Assembly: GCF_900091525.1 (NCBI RefSeq)
Contig: NZ_FMCU01000007.1
Location: 62,001-126,000 of the forward strand
Direction: 5' to 3'
DNA: 64,000 nucleotides
DNA from: Micromonospora matsumotoense
Lineage (GTDB): Bacteria; Actinomycetota; Actinomycetes; Mycobacteriales; Micromonosporaceae
The notes under the pieces were generated by a model that was given only the letters and a program-made list of their open reading frames with translations, had not been told where the DNA came from and ran no database searches. Position 1 is the stretch's first letter, and each line of letters begins with the position of its first letter. A program made the translations under genes and the position numbers. Shown piece after piece: positions 41,243-49,713 of this stretch.

Positions 41243-42445
41243 TCAGGTCACCCGGAGCGTGGCGGCGAGTTGGATGATCGTCGTGGGGGCGTGCGGGTCG
41301 TGGGCGAGTTGGGCGAGGACCGCACGGGCGGCCGGCCGGTGGCGTACCTCGTAGGGTGCGGTGCGCTCGGCGGCGAGCAGCGTGCGGGCGGCGTTGCCGG
41401 GGTCGCCCGCGTGCAGATAGGCGCGAGCGGCGTCGAGCAGGTGGGCGGCGCGGTGTTCCGTGGGGAGCCACCTCCAGGCGTCGCGGGCGGTGGTCTTCTC
41501 GTGCCATGCCACCGCCGCACCGGCGTCACCCAGGTCGAGAGCGGCGGCGACCCGGGCCAAGTCCACCGCGACCGGCCCGAACGCCGTCCGGTAGTGGTCG
41601 TGCCCGTCACCGACCTGGGCAGCCATCCCTGCGGCCTCGTCGAGCAGGTCGACGGTGGAACGGTCGTCGCCGTCCCGGGCAGCCGCCAGTGCGGCCTGCA
41701 CGACCAGCGTCCCGCACAACGACACCCCCGGGGCAGGCGCGCCGTCGAGGTCGGGCGGGGCGATCCGGTATGCGGCGGCCAGCGCCGTCGACCGGGCCGC
41801 CCGCGCCCGCCCCGAGGCACGGAGCACCTGGCCGAGTTGCACCGTAGCGGTGGCCACCAGCACCGCATCGCCGGTCGCGGTGGTCATGGCCCGGTCGGCG
41901 GCCAACCACGCCAGCTCCACCTCCCCCAGCTTGACCAGCAGCGAGGCGGTGATCCGGTACGCCTCCACCAGCGCCGACAGCCCCGTCACCGGATCGTCCG
42001 CGTGGACACGCTGCGCGGCGGCCAACAGGCCCGGGATTGACCCGATCATCTGCGGATACCGGGCGTGCTGGAACGTAACCCAGGCGAGGGAGACGTCCCG
42101 CGCAAGGCGACCCGCCGACAACACACCTCCCCGCCCCGCCGGCCGGCCCACTGCGATGTCATACGTCGACAGCGCCTCCCGGACCCGTTCGACCCCCTCG
42201 ACCTGACCGGCCACTTCGGCCGGCCGGGTGTCGCGGCCGAGGAGAACGATCGTGTCGATACGCAGGACGGCGGCGATGTCCTGAAGCATGGACACCTTGT
42301 CCAGGCTCCGGACACCCCGCTCGACCTTGTCCACCCAGCTCTTCGACCTGCCCAACCGGTCGGCGAACACCTGCTGCGACAGCCTGCGCCGCCTCCGCCA
42401 GTACGCCACCCGCCGACCCACCGGCAACAACTCACTGCTGTCCAC
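41243..42445 (-). CDS. XRE-family regulator with helical (TPR-like) sensor domain
   Basis: 400 residues. The XRE helix-turn-helix is near the N-terminus: YWRRRRRLSQQVFADRLGRSKSWVDKVERG. The remaining 320 residues are Ala-rich helical hairpins, TPR-like (for example VTGLSALVEAYRITASLLVKLGEVELAWLAADRAM, here in part: LLVKLGEVELAWLAADRAM). This form, with a single HTH and a TPR-like peptide- or ligand-binding body, resembles the RRNPP-like signalling regulators of actinomycetes. It sits between the NLR pair and another such regulator, with a small gene overlapping its start. Confidence 0.87.
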   Translation of the reverse strand: MDSSELLPVGRRVAYWRRRRRLSQQVFADRLGRSKSWVDKVERGVRSLDKVSMLQDIAAVLRIDTIVLLGRDTRPAEVAGQVEGVERVREALSTYDIAVGRPAGRGGVLSAGRLARDVSLAWVTFQHARYPQMIGSIPGLLAAAQRVHADDPVTGLSALVEAYRITASLLVKLGEVELAWLAADRAMTTATGDAVLVATATVQLGQVLRASGRARAARSTALAAAYRIAPPDLDGAPAPGVSLCGTLVVQAALAAARDGDDRSTVDLLDEAAGMAAQVGDGHDHYRTAFGPVAVDLARVAAALDLGDAGAAVAWHEKTTARDAWRWLPTEHRAAHLLDAARAYLHAGDPGNAARTLLAAERTAPYEVRHRPAARAVLAQLAHDPHAPTTIIQLAATLRVT

Positions 42446-42704
42446 GACGCCACCGCCTGTCCGGCACCGCCCGGGTCGTCTCCTCCACCGGTATCCGCTC
42501 CGCCTCGGCCTGCGCGAGAAGCCGCTGCCGCGCCGCCTCCCGCTCTGCCGCCTGGATCTGCTCGCCCCGGCTCTCGACCGGCACCGCGTCGCTCATCCCC
42601 ACCTCCGCTGGTAGGGGCACGGCGGCATGCTCATGGAACACCGTCAACACCGCGCCCGACTGCGAGCGGGCCACGGGCGTACCGGTACTGGTCACCGTCG
42701 CCAT
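42432..42704 (-). CDS. small hypothetical protein upstream of the XRE regulator
   Basis: 90 residues, overlapping the XRE start by 14 nt. The first half is loosely folded (SGAVLTVFHEHAAVPLPAEVG), the second half is an acidic-basic helix (RGEQIQAAEREAARQRLLAQAEAERIP) ending RRWRRGQQ. No family recognised. Codon use is only moderately typical, so it might not be a gene. Confidence 0.45.
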   Translation of the reverse strand: MATVTSTGTPVARSQSGAVLTVFHEHAAVPLPAEVGMSDAVPVESRGEQIQAAEREAARQRLLAQAEAERIPVEETTRAVPDRRWRRGQQ

Positions 42705-42764
42705 CCCGCTCCGGTCACAGCATTGGGTGATCAGTCGGTGACGTTCCAGCTACCACGCGTCCAT

Positions 42765-43880
42765 TCACCTGTCCATGGACGCGGACACGTTGCGGACGAG
42801 CGCAGACAACCGACCGGACCGATTCCGGGCCGCGATAGATCGCACCCGCTCCACCGATTGGGCTGCCCCGTCCCGCTCGCCGATGGCCAGTTGGGCGCTG
42901 GCGAGTTGGCACACGTACGTGCCGGTCCAATCGGCTGAGGCTGAGTCAGCGTCCAAACCGTCGAGCCCTGCGGTCAACAATTCCACCGCCCGCTCGTGCT
43001 CCCCCAACACCGACCGGGTGGCGCCGGCCTCCAGGTCGAAGAACGCCCGGTCCCGGTAGTAATCCCACGGAGGCATCTCACCCCCGAACTCCAAGGCAGC
43101 CGTCGCCCGATCCTCGGCCGCCACCGCCGCACTGATCGCCGCCTGCAGGTCCCCAGCAAGAACGTACGCGCGGGCTAGCTGAAAATGGTCGTACGCGAGT
43201 TGCCCCGGCGACATACCCGGCTTGGTCAGGGCTGCCCGGGTGACCCCGAGCAGAGCCCCGATATCTCCCGACTGCCCGGCAAGATCGGCCCGGAAGGACA
43301 ACACCGTCCCCACCAACGCGTCACGGCCACTCTCCACGGACCATTCCAGCGCCTGATTCAACCAGTGCCGCGACCAGGCATGATCACCAGCGGCGATCCC
43401 CAACCAACCGGCGAACTGCGCCCACTGTGCAGCCTGATACACCAGCCGTCCCCGCAGGTCGTCCTGTGCCTCACTGGCCAGATGACCAACGAGATCCAGG
43501 TTCGCCTTGACCGCCGGCATGACAGCGGCGGCACCAAGGACATCCTCCAGACGACGCTGACTCGCCAGGAGATCCGCGAGCGCGTCGACCGTGGCCGGAT
43601 CACTGCGGGTCGGGTGACGGGCCGCGAAAGCGATCCGGTCAGCGCCGTCGTCCGGCAACTCCGGTGGACGAGCCAAGGCCACCAGCAGGCCACCCGCGCC
43701 GAGGACTTCGTCCAACCGCCGCGCCACATCATCACTCGGCGGACGACGTCCCACCTCAAGATCATGAAGCTGGCTCTTGCTCTGATACACGACCAATGCG
43801 AGAGCACGAAGCGAAACGCGTGCCTCAATACGCAACCGACGAAGTTCCACACTGAAACGGGGATCAGCAATGGGCGACAC
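42765..43880 (-). CDS. XRE-family regulator with helical (TPR-like) sensor domain
   Basis: 371 residues from a GTG with GGGAG 6 nt upstream; the frame stays open 21 codons further. The helix-turn-helix is at about residues 13-60 (VELRRLRIEARVSLRALALVVYQ, then QLHDLEVGRRPPSDDVARRL). Helical TPR-like repeats fill the rest, for example YDHFQLARAYVLAGDLQAAIS and VYQAAQWAQFAGWLG. It is the second such regulator in the region, possibly a paralogue with a different ligand. Ends with a run of Arg/Ser before the stop. Confidence 0.85.
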   Translation of the reverse strand: MSPIADPRFSVELRRLRIEARVSLRALALVVYQSKSQLHDLEVGRRPPSDDVARRLDEVLGAGGLLVALARPPELPDDGADRIAFAARHPTRSDPATVDALADLLASQRRLEDVLGAAAVMPAVKANLDLVGHLASEAQDDLRGRLVYQAAQWAQFAGWLGIAAGDHAWSRHWLNQALEWSVESGRDALVGTVLSFRADLAGQSGDIGALLGVTRAALTKPGMSPGQLAYDHFQLARAYVLAGDLQAAISAAVAAEDRATAALEFGGEMPPWDYYRDRAFFDLEAGATRSVLGEHERAVELLTAGLDGLDADSASADWTGTYVCQLASAQLAIGERDGAAQSVERVRSIAARNRSGRLSALVRNVSASMDR

Positions 43881-44304
43881 GACGTACTCCCAGGTGAATG
43901 GCTGGGCTGCGGCCTCGCTGCTTCGGCCCTGACGAGGTACCACAACGGACGGTACACCCCGACTACCGGATGCGTAACATCACGCGCTGAGCCCAACCAC
44001 CGCAAACACGCAGTCGAAGTCTCGGCTCTCAGCACGCCCACCGCCGGCCGCTCCACCTGGCCCAGAGCAGCCAAGGTGCCAGGGCCAATTCCCATGACCA
44101 ACTCAATGTCGCCGATGTGGTGGTATCCACTCGCCCTTGATGCCGCTATATCGACGACGTTGCGAGCCTCTGCCCGCGAGGTCTCGACCGGTCCCCGCCC
44201 GCCAGCTCAGCCAACGGCACGGGGGGTCGCGGGCGGCCGGACACGGGCCGGTGGCCTCTTCGTCCAGAATGGAGGGGAAGTGCCCGCCGACGGGGAGGCC
44301 GGAC
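43881..44304. other. 424-base region without a clear gene
   Basis: Divergent spacer between an XRE regulator (minus) and an AraC-type regulator (plus), holding their promoters. It is less GC-rich than the surroundings. One minus-strand frame stays open through about 43,960-44,200 and reads VVDIAASRASGYHHIGDIEL and GIGPGTLAALGQVE; this has a protein-like look but no good start, no family and continues into the regulator in another frame. It could be the relic of a gene. Confidence 0.4.
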
Positions 44305-45339
44305 ATGGTGCACCGCACAGTGATCGACACCGAACACCTGCCACCGGCGGAACGGTTCGGGATGTGGTTGGACCTGGTCGCCCGGACCTCCGCGCCGCTG
44401 CGGATCCGCTCCGACCACCAGCACGACTTCCGGGCCCGGGCCGAGTTCGTCGAGCTGGGCCCGATCCGGCTGGTGCGCTACCGCTACCCGTCGCTGGAGG
44501 CGGTCCGCACCGCGCAGTTGGTCCGGCGGACCGAGGTGGACTTCCATCTGCTCGCCCTCACCACCAGCGGCACCGGCGTCGCCGGGCAGGCCGGGCGGGA
44601 GAGCCAGCTGGGCACCGGTGAGTTCACCTTCTACGACGGCTCCCGGCCGCACGAGGTGAGCCACCTCGGCGACGGCAACGGCGCGGAGCACGCCGCCTCG
44701 ATCGTCGCCCTGATCCCGTACGGGTCGATCCCGCTCACCCCGGATCGACTCACGCCGCTGTTGGCCGGCCGGATGTCGGCCAGCGAGGGGATCGGCGCGC
44801 TGGTCGCCCAGTACCTCACCCGGATCACCTCGTACCCCGAGCAGTACCAGCAGGCGGACGCCGAGCGGCTCGGCGGGGTGGCGCTGGACCTGATCTCCAC
44901 CATGTTGGGCCGGTACCTGGTCGCCGAGGACGAGATGCCCCGCGAGGTACGCCGTCAGGCGCTGCTCGCCCAGGTGCGGGCGTACGTCCAGCGACGGCTG
45001 GGCGACACCGGGCTGACCCCCGCCACGATCGCCGAGGCGCACCACATCTCGGTGCGGAGCCTGCACCGGCTCTTCGAGGAGGAGCAGACCACTGTCGCGT
45101 CGTACATCCGGGAACTACGGTTGGCGCGGTGCCGGCGGGACCTGACCGATCCCGCGTTGGCGCACCGGCCGGTCCAGGCCGTCGCGGCGCGCTGGGGTTT
45201 CCGGGACAAGGCCCACTTCAGTCGGGCCTTCCGGGCAGCCCATCAGCTGACACCTCAGGCCTACCGGACGCTCCACCTGCAACAGGCACGGATCGTCAAC
45301 AGTCCGGCGTCCGTAGTCAACTCCGGGCCGACATACTGA
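44305..45339 (+). CDS. AraC-family transcriptional regulator
   Basis: 344 residues from the ATG after GGGGAGG. The N-terminal 190 residues form the AraC_binding_2-type sensor with FHLLALTTSGTGVAGQAGRE and FTFYDGSRPHEVSHLGDG. The C-terminal two helix-turn-helix motifs are in TPATIAEAHHISVRSLHRLFEEE and WGFRDKAHFSRAFRAAHQLTP. Typical targets are nearby or own promoter; in this family the N-terminal domain senses aromatic or glycan-type small molecules. No clear partner gene is adjacent. Confidence 0.93.
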   Translation: MVHRTVIDTEHLPPAERFGMWLDLVARTSAPLRIRSDHQHDFRARAEFVELGPIRLVRYRYPSLEAVRTAQLVRRTEVDFHLLALTTSGTGVAGQAGRESQLGTGEFTFYDGSRPHEVSHLGDGNGAEHAASIVALIPYGSIPLTPDRLTPLLAGRMSASEGIGALVAQYLTRITSYPEQYQQADAERLGGVALDLISTMLGRYLVAEDEMPREVRRQALLAQVRAYVQRRLGDTGLTPATIAEAHHISVRSLHRLFEEEQTTVASYIRELRLARCRRDLTDPALAHRPVQAVAARWGFRDKAHFSRAFRAAHQLTPQAYRTLHLQQARIVNSPASVVNSGPTY

Positions 45340-45476
45340 CGGTGGGCCGACGGTCACCCGACCGCGCGGCCCGACGGTAACGGGGGACCGCGGCGTGGCG
45401 TCCGTGACCCACGGGGTCACGGGCGACCGCCCCGGTGCCGCACCCACCGGGTGTGGTCGCGCGTCACGCGGTGGCC

Positions 45477-45517
45477 CCGGCCCGCCGCACCTTCCCCAGG
45501 ACTCGCGGCGGGGCCGG
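45477..45517. terminator. hairpin between convergent genes
   Basis: 12-bp stem with one bulged G (45477-45488 with 45505-45517) and a 16-nt loop, touching the last base of the topoisomerase stop codon. It separates the AraC gene from the heptose operon. Confidence 0.5.
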
Positions 45518-46501
45518 TCAGGCCTCCTCCAGTAACTCCAGCACCAACCGTTCGACCTTGTCGCGGGGGGAGTCGGCAGCCACCGGCAGCACCACGCCGT
45601 CGTGGTAGAGGTCGACCACCCGGGGGTCCACGTACGACGTGCGGGCCACCGTGGGGGTGTTACCGAGCAGGTCGGCGACCTCCCGCATCACCCCGGCCAC
45701 CGCCCGGCGACGGGCCGTCACGGAACGCTGCGCCCCCACGGTCGCCAGCTCGGTGGCCGCCCGCACGGTGGCGTGCCAGGTGCGGAAGTCCTTGGCGGTC
45801 ATCTCGCCACCGCTGGCGTCGCGCAGGTAGCCGTTGACCTCGTCGCTGCGCACGTCCCGCCAGGCCCGCCCGTCCCAGTAGCCGAAGAGCCGTTCCTCGG
45901 CCCGCCGCCGCCGACGCAGGTGGGTCAGCACCCGACACAGCTCCGGGTCCTCGATCCGGCGGACCTGGTCGATGCCGCCCTTGGCCGGGAACTCGAAGAC
46001 CACGCAGCCGCCCCGGGACCGGGCGTGCTCCGGGCGCAGGGTGGAGACACCGAAGGTGGCGTCCTCGCCGACGGCGTACTGCTCGTTGCCGACCCGGAAG
46101 GTGCCCATGTCGAGCAGCCGGGCGACGGTCGCCAGCACCCGGTCCCGGTTCAGCCCCCGGCCGGCCAGGTCGTCGGCGATGCGCTCCCGCAGGGTCGGCA
46201 ACCGGCGGGCCACCTCCAGCACGTGGTCGAACTTCGCCTCGTCCCGCCGACGCCGCCACTCGGGGTGGTAGACGTACTGCCTGCGGCCGGCGGCGTCGGT
46301 CCCGGTGGCCAGGATGTGCCCGTTGGGGTACGGCGCGATCCACACGTCCGACCAGGCGGGCGGGATCACCAGTTCGTCCAGCCAGGCCAGCGTGTCGGGG
46401 TCCCGGACCCGGGCACCGTGCCGGTCCAGGAAGGTCCAGCCCTTGCCGCGTCGGCGACGTGTGTACCCCGCCCGACCCGGATCACTGCGCCGCAGTCGCA
46501 C
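45518..46501 (-). CDS. type IB DNA topoisomerase
   Basis: 327 residues from a GTG one base after the GT9 stop. The poxvirus-type topo IB landmarks are present: RRRGKGWTFLDRHGARVRD at the start, GNEQYAVGEDATFGVSTLR with catalytic Arg, MTAKDFRTWHATVRAA with catalytic His, and the active-site Tyr in VARTSYVDPRVVDLY. It nicks and rejoins one strand to relax supercoils. Bacterial topo IB enzymes are usually stand-alone; here it is the last gene of a sugar operon, so its link to the operon may be only positional. Confidence 0.93.
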   Translation of the reverse strand: MRLRRSDPGRAGYTRRRRGKGWTFLDRHGARVRDPDTLAWLDELVIPPAWSDVWIAPYPNGHILATGTDAAGRRQYVYHPEWRRRRDEAKFDHVLEVARRLPTLRERIADDLAGRGLNRDRVLATVARLLDMGTFRVGNEQYAVGEDATFGVSTLRPEHARSRGGCVVFEFPAKGGIDQVRRIEDPELCRVLTHLRRRRRAEERLFGYWDGRAWRDVRSDEVNGYLRDASGGEMTAKDFRTWHATVRAATELATVGAQRSVTARRRAVAGVMREVADLLGNTPTVARTSYVDPRVVDLYHDGVVLPVAADSPRDKVERLVLELLEEA

Positions 46502-46502
46502 C

Positions 46503-47498
46503 TCAGACCCGTACCGTTTCCTCGGCCTCGTCCACGGCGGCCAACACCCGGTCGACCGGGAGCGCCGCCCACCTCGACGCCGTTGGTACCCCCGACGAAC
46601 CGCCGCAATCCTCACCTGAGGCCCAGAGCACCCGGTGCCACGGCCGGTCCGTCGGCGGCCCCCACCGGGCCGGCGGCACCGGGCCGAAGAGCAGCACCGA
46701 CGGCACCCGGTAGGCGGTGGCGAGGTGGCCGACCCCGGTGTCCCCGCTGACCACCAGCCGGGCTGCCGCCACCAGCGCGGCCAGCTCGCCCAGGTCGGTC
46801 CGCCCGGCCAGCACCGCCGACTCCGGCAGGCCGGCACCGGTCGCCACCCGGGTGGCCAGCTCCCACTCGCCGGCCGAGCCGGTCACCACCACCCGGTGCC
46901 CCCGGTCGGCCAGCCGCCGGGCCAGCGCGGCGAACCGGTCCGCCGGCCACCGCTTCGCCTCGACCTTGCTGCCGGGATGCACCACGGTCACCCCGACCGG
47001 CACCCGGCCCGGTGCCGGCCGGCGCAACGCCAGATCGGTGCGGTCGGCCACGATGCCGTACCAGGCGAGCAGCCGGCACCAGCGGTCCACCTCGTGCTCG
47101 TCGTCGCGCCAGTCGGGGCCGTCCCGGTGCCCGCCCGGCGGGCACCGGAAGGCCACCAGCCGGCCCGCGCCGGCCAGCATCCGGTGCGAGCGCGGACCGC
47201 GCCCGTGCAGGTTGACCGCCGCCTCCGGCGGCGGGCCGGGCCACCGGGAGGAACCACCCGGCGGCGGAACGGGCCACGGCGGCGCACCGCCCGACGACCG
47301 GACGGGCCACGGCGGCGGGCCGAGGTCGTCGGTGGGCAGCAGCCGGTCGATCCCGCCGACCAGGTCGACCAGCGGGCCCAGCCAGGCCGGCGCGGCCAGC
47401 ACCAGTTCCTCCCCCGGGTACCCGGCCCGCAGGGCACGCAGGGCGGGCACCGCGGTGGCCAGATCCCCGACGCCGAGCGCCCGCAGCACCAGGATCAC
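46503..47498 (-). CDS. GT9 (heptosyltransferase-like) glycosyltransferase
   Basis: 331 residues from a GTG overlapping the SDR stop (GTGA). ILVLRALGVGDLATAVPALRAL is the GT9 N-terminal Rossmann fold; VVHPGSKVEAKRWPADRFAAL and VSGDTGVGHLATAYRVPSVLLFGP carry the ADP-heptose-binding motifs. It should transfer a heptose from ADP-heptose to a membrane glycan acceptor. Second GT9 domain in this operon, the other being fused to the HAD phosphatase. A Gly/Pro-rich insert (VPPPGGSSRWPGPPPE) sits in the middle. Confidence 0.9.
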   Translation of the reverse strand: MILVLRALGVGDLATAVPALRALRAGYPGEELVLAAPAWLGPLVDLVGGIDRLLPTDDLGPPPWPVRSSGGAPPWPVPPPGGSSRWPGPPPEAAVNLHGRGPRSHRMLAGAGRLVAFRCPPGGHRDGPDWRDDEHEVDRWCRLLAWYGIVADRTDLALRRPAPGRVPVGVTVVHPGSKVEAKRWPADRFAALARRLADRGHRVVVTGSAGEWELATRVATGAGLPESAVLAGRTDLGELAALVAAARLVVSGDTGVGHLATAYRVPSVLLFGPVPPARWGPPTDRPWHRVLWASGEDCGGSSGVPTASRWAALPVDRVLAAVDEAEETVRV

Positions 47499-48196
47499 GG
47501 GTAGGAGGTCTCCTGTTCGGCACAGACCACCATCTCCCGGACGGCACAACCGGGCGGCTGGGACAGCGCGAACATGATCGCGGCGGCGGTGTCGGAAGGG
47601 TCGTTGAGCTTGGCGTCCGGCCCCGGTCGGTACTGCGGGTCGCGGTCGTCGAAGAAGGCGGTCCGCATCCCGCCCGGGATCACCAGGGTCACCCCGACGC
47701 TGCCGGCCAGCTCGGCGGCGAGCGACCGGGTGAAACCCACCACCCCGAACTTCGCCGCGCAGTACGCGGTGGCGTCGCCGACCGCCTTGACGCCGAGGGT
47801 GGAGGCGACCGTGACGACGTTGCCCCGGGACGCCTCCAGGTAGGGCAGTGCGGCCCGGACCACCGCCACCGTGGCGAGCAGGTCCACCACGACGATCCGC
47901 TCCCAGGTGTCGCGGGGGACGTCGGACAACCGGCCCGGCACGTCCATCCCGGCGGCGGTCACCACCGCGTCCAACCCGCCGGACCGCTCGGCCAACTCGC
48001 GGGTGGCCTCCTCGGCGGCCCGGGTGTCGGCCAGGTCGCACTCGACCCACGGCACCCCGTCACCGGGGCGGTGCCGGTCCAGCACGAGCGGTCGTCCGCC
48101 GGACCCGGCGACGGCGGCGACCACCGCCGCACCGAGCCCGCTCGACCCGCCGGTGACCAGGACGGCCGGACCGGCACCGGGTGGACTGCTGCTCAT
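47495..48196 (-). CDS. short-chain dehydrogenase/reductase
   Basis: 233 residues. Classical SDR: cofactor loop VTGGSSGLGAAV, VTAAGMDVPG, catalytic Ser in VVTVASTLG and YxxxK in AYCAAKFGVVG. Located between the HldE-like gene and a GT9 gene with 4-nt overlaps on both sides, so it belongs to the sugar pathway. It may oxidise or epimerise the heptose, taking the place of an extended-type HldD epimerase, which is absent; this role is inferred. Confidence 0.9.
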   Translation of the reverse strand: MSSSPPGAGPAVLVTGGSSGLGAAVVAAVAGSGGRPLVLDRHRPGDGVPWVECDLADTRAAEEATRELAERSGGLDAVVTAAGMDVPGRLSDVPRDTWERIVVVDLLATVAVVRAALPYLEASRGNVVTVASTLGVKAVGDATAYCAAKFGVVGFTRSLAAELAGSVGVTLVIPGGMRTAFFDDRDPQYRPGPDAKLNDPSDTAAAIMFALSQPPGCAVREMVVCAEQETSYP

Positions 48197-49713
48197 CGTG
48201 CTCCCTCCGCTGTCGTACGTGCCGGACCCGCCGTCGAATGCGCCGGGCCCATCGGGGAACGTGCCGGCCCCGGCTGCGGGGCGTCGGCCGGGGCGGTGGT
48301 CCGGCGTTCACCGCGGGCCGCCGCGATCATGTCGGTGGTGGAGCGCCCGTCCAGGTACGGCACCACCACGCTGTCCCCACCCCACCGGCGCAGCAGCTCG
48401 GCCTCCGGCAGGGTCGGCCCGTCTCCGACGCCGGTGGCGTAGTCCCCGCCCTTGACCCAGATGTCGGGCCGCAGCCAGCCCAGCGCCGCGTGCGGGGTCG
48501 TCTCGTCGAAGACCACCACCGCGTCGACGCAGCCCAGCGCGGCGAGCAGCCGGGCCCGGTCACCCTGCGGGATCACCGGCCGGTCGGGACCCTTCAGCGC
48601 GGTGACGCTGGTGTCGGAGTTCAGGCAGACCACCAGGCAGTCGCCGAGCTGGCGGGCGGCCTGGAGGGTCGCCACGTGCCCGGCATGCAGCAGGTCGAAG
48701 CAGCCGCCGGTGGCCACCACGGTCCCGCCGGCCGCCCGGACCTCGGCCACCACCGCGCCGGCCGCGGCGGCCCCGATCCGCTCCCCGCCACCGATCAGCA
48801 CCGGTGGGCAGGCGCGCACCGGTGCGGGCAGCGCGGCGGCCACTCCCCCGCCCGCCACATAGGCCGACGCCGCGCCGACCGCCGCCTGGACCGCCTCGGA
48901 GACCAGCGCGCCCCCGGCCAGCGCCAGCCCGGCCGCCGAGGCGAACCGGTCCCCCGCCCCGCAGGTGTCCCCCTCGGCGGAGACCGGCGCGGAGACCATC
49001 AGCGGGGTCGCCCCGGCGGCGCAGAGCAACGCGCCGTCACCACCGAGGGTGACCACCACCGCCCCGGCCCGCCAACGCTCCCGCAACCCCTGCGCGGCCT
49101 GGGCGGCGACCGCCAGCCGCGGCCCGCCCGGCGGCACCTTGGCCAACTCCCGGGCCTCCGACTCGTTCGGGGTGACCAACTGCGCCCCCGGGACGGCGAC
49201 CGGGCCACGCGGATGCGGGTCCCAGACCACCGGGGCCCGGGTCGCGGCCAGCGCCGCCCGCAGCGCCGGCTGCCGGGCCACCCCCCGGCCGTAGTCGCTG
49301 ACCAGCACCGCGGACGCCCCGGCGAGCAGCCGGAGCACCGCCTCGGTCGGTGCCCCCGGTTCCCCCGCCGCACCGCCCCGGTCGTGGCGCAGCAGCACCC
49401 GGCCCCGGGCCCGCAGCCGGATCTTCTCCGGCGTGGTCCCGGCCAGCGGCAGGCCGTACACCTGCACCCCGGCGGCGGCGAGCAGGCAGCTGAGCCGGGC
49501 GGCCCCGGCATCGTCGGCGAGGGCGGTCACCAGCGCCACCTCGGCGCCTCCGGCGGCGGCGAAGACGGCGGCCAGGCCCGCCCCGCCGGGCCGGTCGGCG
49601 TACGCCGTCTCGTCCAGCACCGGCACCGGCGAGTCGGGGCAGAGCCGGTTGACCACCCCCTCGACGTCCCGGTCCAGCAGGGTGTCCCCGACCACCACCA
49701 GTGGGCCCCTCAC
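48193..49713 (-). CDS. hldE: bifunctional heptose-7-phosphate kinase/heptose-1-phosphate adenylyltransferase
   Basis: 506 residues with both HldE domains. The PfkB-like kinase (about 1-315) has VVVGDTLLDRDVEG and the anion hole GAGDRF (252-257). The nucleotidyltransferase (about 330-475) has GGCFDLLHAGH (336-346) and WVKGGDYATG. It phosphorylates D-glycero-D-manno-heptose 7-phosphate at C1 and, after the GmhB step, makes ADP-heptose. A 30-residue Pro/Ala-rich tail follows. Overlaps both neighbours; gene order SIS, HldE, SDR supports the pathway. Confidence 0.93.
   Translation of the reverse strand: MRGPLVVVGDTLLDRDVEGVVNRLCPDSPVPVLDETAYADRPGGAGLAAVFAAAGGAEVALVTALADDAGAARLSCLLAAAGVQVYGLPLAGTTPEKIRLRARGRVLLRHDRGGAAGEPGAPTEAVLRLLAGASAVLVSDYGRGVARQPALRAALAATRAPVVWDPHPRGPVAVPGAQLVTPNESEARELAKVPPGGPRLAVAAQAAQGLRERWRAGAVVVTLGGDGALLCAAGATPLMVSAPVSAEGDTCGAGDRFASAAGLALAGGALVSEAVQAAVGAASAYVAGGGVAAALPAPVRACPPVLIGGGERIGAAAAGAVVAEVRAAGGTVVATGGCFDLLHAGHVATLQAARQLGDCLVVCLNSDTSVTALKGPDRPVIPQGDRARLLAALGCVDAVVVFDETTPHAALGWLRPDIWVKGGDYATGVGDGPTLPEAELLRRWGGDSVVVPYLDGRSTTDMIAAARGERRTTAPADAPQPGPARSPMGPAHSTAGPARTTAEGAR

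Noticed and set aside
43996..44200. Open minus-strand stretch between the XRE and AraC genes
   Set aside because: Reads protein-like for about 70 codons but has no start with a ribosome site and no recognisable family; listed as part of the intergenic region instead.
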